Assembly: GCF_017877055.1 (NCBI RefSeq)
Contig: NZ_JAGIPG010000001.1
Location: forward strand, 868,001 to 932,000
Source: Neorhizobium galegae
GTDB taxonomy: Bacteria > Pseudomonadota > Alphaproteobacteria > Rhizobiales > Rhizobiaceae
Direction of reading: 5' to 3'
DNA length: 64,000 nt
This document shows, in pieces, positions 49,641 to 59,812 of this stretch. The notes beneath the pieces are model-generated. The model was given only the letters and a program-made list of their open reading frames with translations. It was not told the DNA's origin and did no database searches. The first letter of the stretch is position 1; each line of letters begins with the position of its first letter. A program made the position numbers and the translations under genes.

Positions 49641-50897
49641 TCATCCCCCGGACCGGCGACGACCTGCGGACATCGCAACGATGAACAGGACCAGTCCCGC
49701 CGAGGTCAGGAAGAAACCAGCCCAGACAGTCGACAGAAGTCCCAGGCCTGCACCGATCGTGATACCGCCCGCCCATGCGCCAAGCGCATTGGCAACGTTC
49801 AGCGAAGCGAGGTTCATAGCACCCATCAGCGTTGCGGATTCCGGGGCCAGAGCTGTCAATCTCACCTGGATGGTGGGGATGGCCACCATCATCGTCGCCC
49901 CGACCCCGAACATCGCCGGAAAAAACACCCAGGGGTTGGCGCCCCACAGGGCCAGCAGAAGAAGCGCCAGGAGGGTGCATCCGTAGCCGGCCGTGATGCC
50001 GAGCCTCGGATGCCGGTCGGCAAGCCGACCGCCGTAGAGATTGCCAACAGTCATTCCGACGCCGAAGACAGCCAGGGCCGGCGGGATCATCTCCGGCGGG
50101 AGGCGCACGAGATCGGTAATGAACGGCGCGATGAAGGTATAGACGGCGAAGATGCTGGAAACTCCCAGCGCGGCGACCGCCATCATCAACCAGACGCGCC
50201 CTTTGTGCAGGCCGCTCAGCTCATGGGCGATCGACGCGCCATCGAGCTCGGATGTGCGAGGAACGAAAAGCCAAAGCGAGATGAATGACACCAGGCCGAG
50301 GGCGGCGATGCACAGATAGGTCTCCCGCCAGCCGATGTTCTGGCCCAGGAACGTGGCCAGCGGCGATCCTATAATGGTGGCGATGGTCAGCCCGGTCATG
50401 ACGATCGCAAACGCTTGGCCGGAGCGGCCCGGCCCCACGACATATGACGCCACCACGGCGCCAGCACCGAAATAGGCGCCTTGCGGCAATCCGCTGATAA
50501 ACCGTGCCGCGACGAAAAACGCCAGGCTATCGGCAATCGCCGACAGGACATTGCCTGCAACGAACACGCCGATGAGAAGAAGAAGGAGTGTGCGCCGGTT
50601 CAACCTTGCGGCGGCTATCGTCAGGATCGGAGCGCCCATCACCACGCCGATCGCATAGGCGGTTATCGCATGCGTCGCCGTCGCAAGATCGACCTCGAGG
50701 CTCCCCGCGAAAAGCTGGATGATGCCCATGCTGGCAAATTCGGTGGTGCCGATACAGAACGTTCCCAAGGCCAGCGCCAGCAGGGTCAGCCTGCCTGTTC
50801 CTGATCGAGGCACGGAACCGCCGTCAGGATGAAACGTGTCGTCGGTCGTGGCCTTGACGGCAGCCGGGACGATTCCGGCATCGTTTGAAACGGTCAT
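49641..50897 (-). CDS. MFS exporter (AraJ/Bcr-like)
   Basis: 418 aa, 12 membrane helices, DHA1-type major facilitator. Markers: TLLALALGTFCIGTTEFASM, YAIGVVMGAPILTIAAARLN, RFISGLPQGAYFGAGAVVA and GRLADRHPRLG. Such transporters export sugars, drugs or acids. The first 25 residues are polar, so the ATG at 50897 could be upstream of the real start. Neighbour of the two reductases on the same strand. Confidence 0.82.
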   Translation of the reverse strand: MTVSNDAGIVPAAVKATTDDTFHPDGGSVPRSGTGRLTLLALALGTFCIGTTEFASMGIIQLFAGSLEVDLATATHAITAYAIGVVMGAPILTIAAARLNRRTLLLLLIGVFVAGNVLSAIADSLAFFVAARFISGLPQGAYFGAGAVVASYVVGPGRSGQAFAIVMTGLTIATIIGSPLATFLGQNIGWRETYLCIAALGLVSFISLWLFVPRTSELDGASIAHELSGLHKGRVWLMMAVAALGVSSIFAVYTFIAPFITDLVRLPPEMIPPALAVFGVGMTVGNLYGGRLADRHPRLGITAGYGCTLLALLLLALWGANPWVFFPAMFGVGATMMVAIPTIQVRLTALAPESATLMGAMNLASLNVANALGAWAGGITIGAGLGLLSTVWAGFFLTSAGLVLFIVAMSAGRRRSGG

Positions 50898-50986
50898 GTT
50901 TCATCCTCCTGTATCTGGAAAACCGGTCACGGGCCGAGATGGACGCGGCATATCTTCGCCGGCGACCTGCCTGCCGTCGGTGCGCG

Positions 50987-51196
50987 TCAGGGAATTTCGC
51001 GCTTGCCCGCATTCTGGCGGCGAACGGACAGCCAATGCGCGAGAAGCCCGGTTCCCCAGCCCAGCAGCACCCAGAGGACCCAATAAGGCGCCCCGGTGAG
51101 CAGGTTGATGACGACAAGCACGATGATGCTCGGAACGAAGGCGATTGCATGGATGCGAAGCCCAAGCTGTCTTTCGGCCGGACTGGCGTTTTTCAT
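50987..51196 (-). CDS. 2TM-domain small membrane protein
   Basis: 69 aa from the ATG at 51196, preceded by GGAGAATATC; the longer frame begins at 51289. Two helices (AFVPSIIVLVVINLLTGAPY; VLWVLLGWGTGLLAHWLSV) flanked by charged residues, matching the 2TM domain found in many regulators and small proteins. Function unknown. Confidence 0.72.
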   Translation of the reverse strand: MKNASPAERQLGLRIHAIAFVPSIIVLVVINLLTGAPYWVLWVLLGWGTGLLAHWLSVRRQNAGKREIP

Positions 51197-51407
51197 GATA
51201 TTCTCCACGTCACATTGAGTTGCCGTCATGGTTGGGGCGGTGCTTTCATCTCGTAACCTATTGGGTTGATTGAAAGTGCTCTTTGCCAATGTTGCTTTTT
51301 GTTTGAAAGCGATTGCGCTTTTGGGGCATCAATTGCGGCAGCAGCCCGAGTGCCAGTCAGTGGGCGAGTGGCCCGCTGACTGAGATTGTCGGATCGCCGG
51401 TGGCCGT

Positions 51408-52166
51408 TCACCGCGACCCTTCAACCGCCGCGACAATGGCATCCGCCACGGTCTGCGGCTGAGACAGCATCGGCACGTGACTTGAGGCGACATGGACCGT
51501 CGTTGCCTTCATCGTCTGGGCAAAGGCCTGCTGAAGGCCCGCCGGGATGATCTGGTCGTTGTCGGAAATGACGAACCAGCTCGGCTTCTGGGTAAAGGCA
51601 GCGGATGTCACCTTGCCGTCGAATGCAGCGGCAGACAGCGGCGCCTGGGTGGCGGCCAGCAATGCCGCCGCAGCGGGTGAGATATCGGGAGCGAAGTAGC
51701 GCGCCATTCCTTCCGCGGACCATGTGAGAACTCCGGTCGCATCAGCATGGATTTCCTTCTGCCATGCCGGTGGCTCCGGCGCCTGGCGTACAATCGCGTT
51801 AATGGACTGGCCCTTTGACGGTGCGAAAGCCGCCACATAGACCAGCGCCCGAACCTTGTCACTGTTGCCGGCTTCGGTGATCACGGCGCCACCATAGGAA
51901 TGTCCGACGAGGATGACGTCCCCTGGCTGGTCGACGATCACGCGGCGGGTCGCGGCAACATCAGCCTCGAACGAGGACAAGGGATTGTGGACGGCCACGA
52001 CGTTGATCCCCTTCGCCTGCAGGAGCGGCACCACCTGCGCCCAACTCGATCCATTGGCCCAGGCCCCGTGCACAAGCACGACGGAGGGGGCGCCGGCGGC
52101 ATATGCCGATGAGGCGATGCTTGCCGTCCCAATAGCAGCGGCAGCTATGACAGTTTTCATGGACAT
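51408..52166 (-). CDS. Secreted alpha/beta hydrolase
   Basis: 252 aa. Signal peptide MSMKTVIAAAAIGTASIASS (cut after AYAA), oxyanion region VLVHGAWANGSSW, nucleophile elbow GHSYGG with Ser near residue 94, acid in VISDNDQIIP and catalytic His in ASSHVPMLSQP. It resembles periplasmic salicylate-ester-type or EstA-like hydrolases. The natural ester is unknown. Good ribosome site AAGGAGAGTTCC. Confidence 0.85.
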   Translation of the reverse strand: MSMKTVIAAAAIGTASIASSAYAAGAPSVVLVHGAWANGSSWAQVVPLLQAKGINVVAVHNPLSSFEADVAATRRVIVDQPGDVILVGHSYGGAVITEAGNSDKVRALVYVAAFAPSKGQSINAIVRQAPEPPAWQKEIHADATGVLTWSAEGMARYFAPDISPAAAALLAATQAPLSAAAFDGKVTSAAFTQKPSWFVISDNDQIIPAGLQQAFAQTMKATTVHVASSHVPMLSQPQTVADAIVAAVEGSR

Positions 52167-52293
52167 GGAACTCTCCTTTGAGGGTTGATGATCACCGCGG
52201 CTGCGGCGGGCTTGCTAAGATCAGATGACCCGGATCGGCGGGCCGCGCCTTCGCTCGACCTTCCGGCCGGAAAACCAGGTACTCAGTCGGCAA

Positions 52294-53409
52294 TCAAAGC
52301 GGCACCCACCCGATCGCTGGCGCGGACAGGCTGTGGATATAGAGACGGTCGGCAATCTCGGTGGCGCCGGTCGTTCCTGGATAGGCGCCGTCGGGATCCT
52401 GAAGGTCCCGAACAACGTTGCCCTTTTCGTCTATGGCAAAAACATGCCCGTAAGGCTTGCCGGTCGGCAGAAAGGATCGAGGCAGGCGCAGCAATATCTT
52501 GCGAAAGAACGGCCGTTGGGCGAGTGAATCCGCCGCCGGATTGCGCGGCCTGAAAAGGCCCACCCATATGCGCCCATCGCGTCCCCGCAGCAGATTGTCC
52601 GGATAGCCGGGCAAGTTATCGAGCAATATGCGGGCTTGCGGCGAGCCGCTCTGGACATCTATGTCTTTCGCCCGCGTATCGATCGTCCAGATCCGATATC
52701 GGCCCGTTTCATTGACGAACAGGCTCAGACCGTCCGACGAAAGGGCGATGCCGTTGGCGAACGACAGTCCGCGGGCAACGATCCTTGCCTGCCGGCTCGC
52801 CGGATCGAACGCCAGAACCCGGCCGGTTGCGGATTGTTCGATAATATCGAGCACGCTCGCTTCGTACGTCCCGCCCCAGTCGGCGGGAGCAAAGCGCGTT
52901 GAGGATTGGGTGAAGTAGATGGTGCCGTCCGGTCCCGCAGCGACGGAATTGGCATAGGCAATCGGATCATTCGCACTGACGCGGTCTGTCAGCAGGTTCA
53001 CGCCTCCCTCGGAGTCGATAGCAAGAAGTCCCCTCATCGCATCGGCGACGATCATCCGGCCTCCTGCATCGAAGGCGAAACCGAGCACCCGCCCGCCTGT
53101 ACTGGCGAAAACTTCCTGCTTTGCGCCGTCAAGATCCATGCGTACCAGGTTGCCGCTTGTCATGGCTGCGTAGAGCTTGCCGTCAGGCCCAATCGCCATG
53201 TGCTCGGGGCCATGCTCGGTGCCGATGTCGATTCTGCGCAAGCCGGACAGGAGGTGGTTCGGTGCGTAGGCGCCGACGTAGCCGGGCGGAACCTGGGCCG
53301 CCCATGACACGGGCTCAACCGGCACTGGCCAGAAACAGAAATATGCGACTGCTGCCACAAGGAAGCCTGCTGCGCATCCGGCGACTCTTCGAACAACAGG
53401 CGCCTTCAT
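52294..53409 (-). CDS. Membrane-anchored SMP-30/strictosidine-synthase-type beta-propeller
   Basis: 371 aa. N-terminal membrane anchor (VAGCAAGFLVAAVAYFCFWP), then a six-bladed propeller: GPEHMAIGPDGKLYAAMTSG, GFAFDAGGRMIVADAMRGLL, SVAAGPDGTIYFTQSSTRFA, FANGIALSSDGLSLFVNETG and PGYPDNLLRGRDGRIWVGLF. The last two blocks are characteristic of strictosidine-synthase/lactonase families (metal-ligand Asn). Possible lactonase or ester hydrolase on the periplasmic face. Confidence 0.82.
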   Translation of the reverse strand: MKAPVVRRVAGCAAGFLVAAVAYFCFWPVPVEPVSWAAQVPPGYVGAYAPNHLLSGLRRIDIGTEHGPEHMAIGPDGKLYAAMTSGNLVRMDLDGAKQEVFASTGGRVLGFAFDAGGRMIVADAMRGLLAIDSEGGVNLLTDRVSANDPIAYANSVAAGPDGTIYFTQSSTRFAPADWGGTYEASVLDIIEQSATGRVLAFDPASRQARIVARGLSFANGIALSSDGLSLFVNETGRYRIWTIDTRAKDIDVQSGSPQARILLDNLPGYPDNLLRGRDGRIWVGLFRPRNPAADSLAQRPFFRKILLRLPRSFLPTGKPYGHVFAIDEKGNVVRDLQDPDGAYPGTTGATEIADRLYIHSLSAPAIGWVPL

Positions 53410-53544
53410 ATCATGCTCCCGGATTTGAGCCGATCACGTCAAAATCACTGCCTGTTTCTAGGATGATCCGGGGATGCCGGTATTTCGAAATATTGCCGAT
53501 GTGGCGGCGAATATTGCTATTCAAATGCGGCGCACCGGCGCATT

Positions 53545-54426
53545 TCACGCAAAGGACCGTTCTCGGAACTGGCTTGGTGTCATCCCGGTCAGCTTTCGGA
53601 ATGTCCGGCAAAAATTGGCCTGCGATCCAAAGCCCGCGTCGAGAGCGATCCCCGCTATCGTGGACCTTCCGGACAGGAGCATTTTCTGGGCCGCCTTGAT
53701 GCGCCTTTCGATGACGTAGCGATGGGGCGGCATCCCGGTCGCTTCATGAAACAGACGAGAAAAATGGAAGGCGCTGAGGCAGGCCTCCCCTGCGAGGTCG
53801 TCCAGCGCGATGTCCTCTCCCAAACGCACTTCGATGAAGTCGAGCACGCGTTGCAGCTTTTTCGGATCGAGGGAGGGCGCTCGCGATGGCGTCCGCCATC
53901 GGCCGACCGTGTAGTTTCCCATGAGGTGAGCTGCAAGCGTCGTGCGCAACCCGTCGGCATAGATTCGGTCGATCGGGTCGTCGCCACCACCAAGCAAACC
54001 ATGCAAGGCCGTTCCGATCCGCACCAGGGCCGGATCGACGAAACCTCCCGCATAGGCAAGCTGCGTGCCAGCAGGATCGATCCCGTAGTCCGCAAGCGCA
54101 CTGTCTTCCAGCAGCGTCGCGGGCAGAAAGACCAAAAGGCATTCGACCGATCCATCGAGTTCGAGCAAGGTCTCGTGGGTTCCAACCGGAACCAGCCAGC
54201 TTGTTCCCGGACGCGCGATGCCTTCCTGTGTTTGCCCGTCACCTTTGCGCCGGACCCTCGCCTGGCCGGATAGTATATAGGCAAGTTCGGTGCATTCCCG
54301 CCCCACGCAATTCTGGGCTCCGGGTCCGATACGCCTTTGTTCGACACGCAGGGCATCCCATTCGGCCACATTGCCGATCAAGGTGCTTGACTGATACTTT
54401 CGGTCACCGTGGGTCAGCAGAGACAT
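53545..54426 (-). CDS. AraC-family regulator of the accessory cluster
   Basis: 293 aa. N-terminal cupin-type sensor (YILSGQARVRRKGDG, TSWLVPVGTHETLLE) and two C-terminal HTH units (IALDDLAGEACLSAFHFSRLF; IAGIALDAGFGSQANFCRTF) ending TGMTPSQFRERSF. It is the first gene upstream of the minus-strand hydrolase and transporter set and divergent from the large STAND regulator, so it probably activates that set. Inducer unknown. Confidence 0.85.
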   Translation of the reverse strand: MSLLTHGDRKYQSSTLIGNVAEWDALRVEQRRIGPGAQNCVGRECTELAYILSGQARVRRKGDGQTQEGIARPGTSWLVPVGTHETLLELDGSVECLLVFLPATLLEDSALADYGIDPAGTQLAYAGGFVDPALVRIGTALHGLLGGGDDPIDRIYADGLRTTLAAHLMGNYTVGRWRTPSRAPSLDPKKLQRVLDFIEVRLGEDIALDDLAGEACLSAFHFSRLFHEATGMPPHRYVIERRIKAAQKMLLSGRSTIAGIALDAGFGSQANFCRTFRKLTGMTPSQFRERSFA

Positions 54427-54638
54427 TTGTCCATTCTCCGGCGTGCAATTCTGATATGCTCAACAAGCCGTATCGGGGCGGGTGTGGCGAGTTAATTTCG
54501 GTTAAATGACGTCAGTGCGGCTCGACACCGCGGCGCGCCGATGTTTCAGGATGCGCGAGCTTTTTCCTTTGCTGGATGGCCCGCCACCTCGCGGTCAGGA
54601 GACAGCAAGGACTGTGGTCGAATGATGGGAGGCATTTG

Positions 54639-57512
54639 ATGAACGATCTCTCGCCGCCGCGGTCACGATCATTCGCCTTCGGACCGTTCGTGCTGCTTCC
54701 CGAACGGCAGTTGCTCATGCGGGGCGACGTGCCCGTTCGCATCGGGGGGCGGGCGCTTGATATCCTGACGGTGCTTGTGGAACGTCCGGGAGCCGTCATC
54801 GGCAAGCAAGAATTGCTGGCTCGCGTCTGGCCGGACACATTTGTCGAGGAAGGCAATCTCAAGGTCAACATGGCGGCCTTGAGGCGCGCGCTCGATGAGC
54901 CGCCGGGCGCCGCCCGGTATATCGCGACGGTTGTCGGCCGGGGCTACCGCTTCTCCGCACCGGTCCACCACTCCGGTTCAGTCCATCTCGCCTCCGATGT
55001 CGGCGTGCCGGCGGCCCTGAACCACAACCTGCCAACGGCGACCACCCGCATCGTGGGACGACAGGATGCAATCGATGCTATCCTGCGGGAATTGCGGGAA
55101 GCACGCCTCGTCTCGATCGTGGGCGCGGGCGGAATTGGAAAGACGACGGTCGCCCTTGCCGTCGCCGAGCACTGGATCGGGACTTGCAAGGATGGTGTCT
55201 GGATGGTCGACCTGTCACCCCTCAAGGACCCGAGCCTCGTCCCCAATGCCATCGCAACTGCAATCGGCCTGACAGCCCATTCCTCCAACATGCTCGAGGC
55301 GTTGAGCGCATTCCTGCGTTCGCGCGAAATGCTGCTCGTCTTCGATAGTTGCGAGCATATCATCAATGGCATCGCATCTTGCGCCGATCGCATCCTGGCC
55401 GAGGCTCCAGCCGTCCGAATCCTCGCAACCAGCCGCGAAGCTCTCCGTGTGAAGAGTGAGCGGGTTCGGCGGTTGCCGGGGCTCGGAACGCCGGCCAAGA
55501 CGGCAGCACTCGATGCTGAGACCGCGTTGACATTTCCGGCGATAGAGCTGTTCGTTGATCGCGCAACGGACAGGCTCGAGTCGTTCATCCTGAGCGATGC
55601 CGACGCACCGCTGGCGGCGGAGCTGTGCCGCAATCTCGATGGTCTTGCACTTGCCATCGAACTGGCGGCCACCCGCGTTGATGCGTTCGGCCTTGGCGAA
55701 TTGATCGAACAACTCGGCGACCGTTTTCGGCTCTTGCAAGGGCATCGGGGAGGAATTGAACGGCATCGTACACTCACCGCGACAATCGACTGGAGTTATG
55801 AGCTTCTTTCGGAAATCGAGCAGACGATGCTGCGCCGCCTGGCTGCGTTTGCCGGCATCTTCAGTCTGGACTCGGCCTGTGCCATCACCATTGACGAGCA
55901 TATCGATCGCGCAAGGGCGGTGGAAAACATCGCCAGCCTGGTTGCGAAATCGCTGCTGACGGCCGAGATGCACGATACGCAGGTAGAGTATCGGATGCTG
56001 GATACTACTCGTGCCTATGCGCTGGAGAAACTTGTCGCCAACAACGAGCTTGAGGGCGCCAGGCAGCGACATGCAGAACATTGCCTTGAACTGGTCGAGC
56101 GCGCGACATCAGATGCGGAACGGCTGACGCGCACAGAATGGCTTCTGCGATATGGTCCGAAGACCAACGATATCCGCGACGCGATGCGCTGGGCATTCAC
56201 GAGTGCCGACAAGGCGGCGCTGGGCGTTCGGCTGACGGTGGCTGCCATTCCGTTCGGGAAGCAGGTTTCGCTGGTGGAAGAATGTCGGATGGCCGTCGAA
56301 AGGGCACTGGACGACAGCTTTCAGTCGCATCGAAGCATCCGTGACGACCTGGTCCTCAATCTCACGCTCGGTGCAACCTTGTTGCACACCCGCGGCCCTT
56401 TGCTTCAGGTGAAATCGTCCCTGACCAAGGCGCTGGCGATCGCGGAGCAATTGGACGACACGGATATGCAATTGGCGTGCTTGCGCGGACTGTCGGAATA
56501 CGAATTGTGGACCGGTGACTCCCACTCCGCGATAGCCGTCGCCAGGAAGATCCGTGCGCTAGAGACCAACGGGCAGGATGCGCACCCAGGCGACGCCAAT
56601 GCGCAGACCGGATCGGCCTTGTCCTGGCTGGGTGCACTCGCGGCGTCGCGGCAGCAACTCGAGAACATCGTCCAACGACCCACAGGCCGCACGGCACAAT
56701 TGGATGTTGCCCGCTTCGAATTCGATCAACGATTGACGGCGCAAGGCTCGCTGGCAACAGTGCTTTGGCTGCAGGGCTTTCCGGACCAGGCAATTGCGGT
56801 CGCGCGACGACAGCTAGAGGAGGCCGAGGCTTCCAATTACGCGGTCTCCCTCTGCTCCGCCCTGCTGCACGGGTCGCTGATCATTGCCATGTATGTCCGC
56901 GACTACGAGGCAGCCTGGAGCTATCTCAACAGCGGACTGGAGCACGCCACCAAGCATGGGCTCTCGATCTGGCGGAACATGGGTATGTGTACGCGTGGCC
57001 GAATGTGCCTTTACACCCACCGTCCCATTGACCTTGCAGCCTATCGCGACGCGCTTGCCGAGGTCCGCGATGGCGGTTTCCGGATGCGCTATCCCAACTA
57101 TCTCACCAACTACGCGGAGGCGGTCGCACGCCAAGGCGACCTCGCCGTCGGACTGGCCGCCATCGACGAGGCGATCGCCTTATGCGAAAGCCGCGGACAG
57201 GTGGTCGGGATACCGGAGATTCTGCGTATCAAGGGCAACATGATCCGCTTCCAGGAACCGGCCAATCCGGACAAGGCGGTGGAGTGCTATCAAAGATCGA
57301 TCGAACTCGCTCGCCAAGGTGAGGCGCTATCCTGGGAACTGCGCTCCGCGACAAGCCTCGTCAAGCTCATGCGGCTGCATGGAGGAGATAATGAGGCCGA
57401 GGACATGCTCGCCTCGGCCTATAACCGTTTTCAGGAGGGCTTTTCTACGGGCGATCTCGTGCGGGCACGGACACTGATCGCCACGCGGTCGGGCGCCCCG
57501 GGCGAGAGATAA
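54639..57512 (+). CDS. OmpR-type wHTH plus STAND ATPase regulator
   Basis: 957 aa from the ATG at 54639 with GGGAGG upstream. Residues 10-105 are an OmpR/PhoB winged helix (FGPFVLLPERQLLMRGD, RVWPDTFVEEGNLKVNMAAL, TVVGRGYRF). A P-loop follows at 162-170 (GAGGIGKTT), Walker B near 240 (LLVFDSCEHI), sensor ATSREALR and GLALAIELAATRV, the AfsR/NB-ARC-like STAND ATPase pattern. From about 500 to the end the protein is helical and likely TPR-like (LAAIDEAIALCESRGQ, CYQRSIELARQGEALS). There is no membrane helix. STAND regulators of this type switch by oligomerising on ligand binding. Targets are probably the flanking genes. Confidence 0.85.
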   Translation: MNDLSPPRSRSFAFGPFVLLPERQLLMRGDVPVRIGGRALDILTVLVERPGAVIGKQELLARVWPDTFVEEGNLKVNMAALRRALDEPPGAARYIATVVGRGYRFSAPVHHSGSVHLASDVGVPAALNHNLPTATTRIVGRQDAIDAILRELREARLVSIVGAGGIGKTTVALAVAEHWIGTCKDGVWMVDLSPLKDPSLVPNAIATAIGLTAHSSNMLEALSAFLRSREMLLVFDSCEHIINGIASCADRILAEAPAVRILATSREALRVKSERVRRLPGLGTPAKTAALDAETALTFPAIELFVDRATDRLESFILSDADAPLAAELCRNLDGLALAIELAATRVDAFGLGELIEQLGDRFRLLQGHRGGIERHRTLTATIDWSYELLSEIEQTMLRRLAAFAGIFSLDSACAITIDEHIDRARAVENIASLVAKSLLTAEMHDTQVEYRMLDTTRAYALEKLVANNELEGARQRHAEHCLELVERATSDAERLTRTEWLLRYGPKTNDIRDAMRWAFTSADKAALGVRLTVAAIPFGKQVSLVEECRMAVERALDDSFQSHRSIRDDLVLNLTLGATLLHTRGPLLQVKSSLTKALAIAEQLDDTDMQLACLRGLSEYELWTGDSHSAIAVARKIRALETNGQDAHPGDANAQTGSALSWLGALAASRQQLENIVQRPTGRTAQLDVARFEFDQRLTAQGSLATVLWLQGFPDQAIAVARRQLEEAEASNYAVSLCSALLHGSLIIAMYVRDYEAAWSYLNSGLEHATKHGLSIWRNMGMCTRGRMCLYTHRPIDLAAYRDALAEVRDGGFRMRYPNYLTNYAEAVARQGDLAVGLAAIDEAIALCESRGQVVGIPEILRIKGNMIRFQEPANPDKAVECYQRSIELARQGEALSWELRSATSLVKLMRLHGGDNEAEDMLASAYNRFQEGFSTGDLVRARTLIATRSGAPGER

Positions 57513-57522
57513 CCACCTCTGG

Positions 57523-58872
57523 TCAGCGCTCCTGGCCCATTGCATTCGGGCGAGTTCTCAAGACAGCGAGGCCGACCCCGATCGGCGGCCAGATGACGAC
57601 GAAGGCAAGCAGGGCCGCAACCAGGCTGACGGTGCCCATGGCCGGCTGAAGCGCAGCTTCACCGCCAAACCCGTGCAATGCCACCAGCGGCACCAGCGTC
57701 GGCCCAAGACCGATCCCGATCAGCCCGATGAAGGTCAGGGACAGCGCGATCGTCGTTGCCCGCATCTCGCTCGGAACGCTCTCCTGCATCACGACATGGC
57801 CGATGACGTATCCGCCGATCGACCCGAAGGCCCATAGGCCCAATGCAAGCGCGGCCTGGTGGCCCGTTTCCGCCAAAAAAACCATCGTGGCACCCACGAT
57901 GGTCATCAGGTAGCATCCCAGCAACAGGACCACTCGGGTGGGCACGCCCCAGCGCCGTGCAAACCAGTCGGACAGCGCGCCTCCCAGCACCGAGGCGCTC
58001 GCCCCGCTGACCGACACAGCAAGGACGAGAAGGCCGCCGACCTCCATGGCACTCATGCCGTATACGCGCTGCAACAGCGTCGGCATCCAGGCGAACAGGC
58101 CGTGGTCGCCGATGGCCAGCACACCCTTTACCATGCATACGCGCAACACCGTTCCATTGTTCGCCATCAGCCGCCGCAAAACCTCGGAAAGCGGGAGGAG
58201 GCCGGACCTGTTCTGCCGCGCCGGTTCCGGGATCGACAAAAGCAGGGGCAGCAACGCGAAGCCGGGAAGCGCAACGAGAATCATGACCTGCCGCCACGGT
58301 GCCAGCTCTGGCATCAGCGGTAGCGAGGCAAAGCGTCCGGCCTCGATCCCCCGCAGAAGCATTCCGCCGATCAGAAGTGCACCGCCGGCGCCGAAGGTCG
58401 CGCCAAGGGAGAAAACACCCAGCGCCGCTCCTCTCCGACGCGGCGAGAAGAAGTCGATGATCAGCGAAGAAGCAGCCGGCACCAGGGCCGCCTCACCCAT
58501 TCCCACCGCAAGCCGGGCGCCAAAGAAACTCCAGAAATCGCCGGCGAGCCCGCAGGCGACCGTCGCGACCGACCACAGCAGCACGCCGGCGACAATCAGG
58601 TTGCGGCGACTGACGGCATCCGCCAGCCGCCCGCTGGGAAGACCGGCAAGGGCGAATATGATGGCGAAGCCCGCGCCCTGGAGCAGGCTGACTTCCACGT
58701 CCGTCAAACTGAGATCGGCCCTGATCGGATCGACGACGAGATTGATGATCAGCCGGTCGGTATAGGAAACCAGAAGAGCGATGCAGAGCACCGTCACCGC
58801 GTACCATCCAGTTATGTTGGACGGCGGGAGTTCGGAGCGAATGCCGCTGTGGGACGTCGGTGAGTTTACCAA
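57523..58872 (-). CDS. MFS transporter, ACS/hexuronate type
   Basis: 449 aa from a TTG at 58872 with AGGTAGGA upstream; the frame extends to 58986 but that part is basic and polar. Twelve helices: VTVLCIALLVSYTDRLIINL, LSLTDVEVSLLQGAGFAIIF, GLPSGRLADAVSRRNLIV, ARLAVGMGEAALVPAASSLI, DFFSPRRRGAALGVFSLGAT. Resembles ACS-family importers for organic acids or sugars acids. Convergent with the STAND regulator, 10 bases apart. Confidence 0.82.
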   Translation of the reverse strand: MVNSPTSHSGIRSELPPSNITGWYAVTVLCIALLVSYTDRLIINLVVDPIRADLSLTDVEVSLLQGAGFAIIFALAGLPSGRLADAVSRRNLIVAGVLLWSVATVACGLAGDFWSFFGARLAVGMGEAALVPAASSLIIDFFSPRRRGAALGVFSLGATFGAGGALLIGGMLLRGIEAGRFASLPLMPELAPWRQVMILVALPGFALLPLLLSIPEPARQNRSGLLPLSEVLRRLMANNGTVLRVCMVKGVLAIGDHGLFAWMPTLLQRVYGMSAMEVGGLLVLAVSVSGASASVLGGALSDWFARRWGVPTRVVLLLGCYLMTIVGATMVFLAETGHQAALALGLWAFGSIGGYVIGHVVMQESVPSEMRATTIALSLTFIGLIGIGLGPTLVPLVALHGFGGEAALQPAMGTVSLVAALLAFVVIWPPIGVGLAVLRTRPNAMGQER

Positions 58873-59146
58873 GCCATTGGTCCTACCTGCCAGGAACCGA
58901 TACAACCTGACTCGAGATTTGCACTCTTGCTTGCGGCAAGCAAGATCGCGATCGGCAATGGAATGACGCGCGGCCCTCAACAGCAAGCCCGGTCAAAAGA
59001 ACAGCAATACATGCAAAGGGCGAACGCGCTATCTTAGCCCGGCGGTCTTGAGGTTAGCACCAGTGTAAACGATCTTGGGCAGCCGAGCCGGCGTTTCGCC
59101 ACGGCATGGTCCCGCCCTGCCTTTTTGAACGACGGAGAGCTCACCC

Positions 59147-59812
59147 ATGACCCGACACATTCTGCTTGCCGGCGGCACCGGATTGATTGGCAGTGGCGTT
59201 CGCCTGCAACTCGTCGAGCGGTCCGACATCGATCTCGTTAGCCTCGTTCGCGCCGGATCGGCCGCGTTGGGCCATCCCATCGATTTCGAACAGTTGTGTG
59301 GCCGGCCGGAGGCTACGTTGATGCCGATCGCGCCCGAGGGCATCGATGTCGCCATCTCCTGCCTTGGTACCACCATCCGCACGGCTGGATCGCAAACTGC
59401 CATGTTCCGCGTCGATCATGACTATGTGCTGGCTCTCGGTAAGGGTGCACGGGCGCTGGGCGCCCGTCAGTTTATCCTTGTGAGTTCCATCGGCGCGGGC
59501 GGGCCCGGCTTCTATCTCGAGACCAAAGGCGCCGTTGAACAGGCAGTCAGCGATCTTGGCTTCGAGCGATTGGACCTTATCCGACCGGGCTTTCTGGTCG
59601 GCCACCGCGACGACACACGGATTTGGGAAGCGATCGCGCAGCGCGCGCTCACCGCGCTCTCGCCCATCCTGCCCCGCCGCTTCTCCCGATATGGCGTCAT
59701 ACCCGCCAGGCTCGTTTCCGACGCCATCGTCAAGCTTGTCGGAAGACTGGAACCAGGCCGCTATGTGCACGAGAACGCCGACTTACAGCGGCTTTCAGGA
59801 CATGCCGATTGA
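59147..59812 (+). CDS. NAD(P)-binding atypical SDR (NmrA/HTATIP2-like)
   Basis: 221 aa. Rossmann motif LLAGGTGLIGSGVRLQL at residues 6-22, AISCLGTTIRTAGSQ, FILVSSIGAGGPGFYLETKG with Tyr-x3-Lys, and IRPGFLVGHRDDTRIWE. Members are NAD(P)H-binding regulators or reductases. Monocistronic, in a 270-base gap after the MFS gene. Function uncertain. Confidence 0.82.
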   Translation: MTRHILLAGGTGLIGSGVRLQLVERSDIDLVSLVRAGSAALGHPIDFEQLCGRPEATLMPIAPEGIDVAISCLGTTIRTAGSQTAMFRVDHDYVLALGKGARALGARQFILVSSIGAGGPGFYLETKGAVEQAVSDLGFERLDLIRPGFLVGHRDDTRIWEAIAQRALTALSPILPRRFSRYGVIPARLVSDAIVKLVGRLEPGRYVHENADLQRLSGHAD

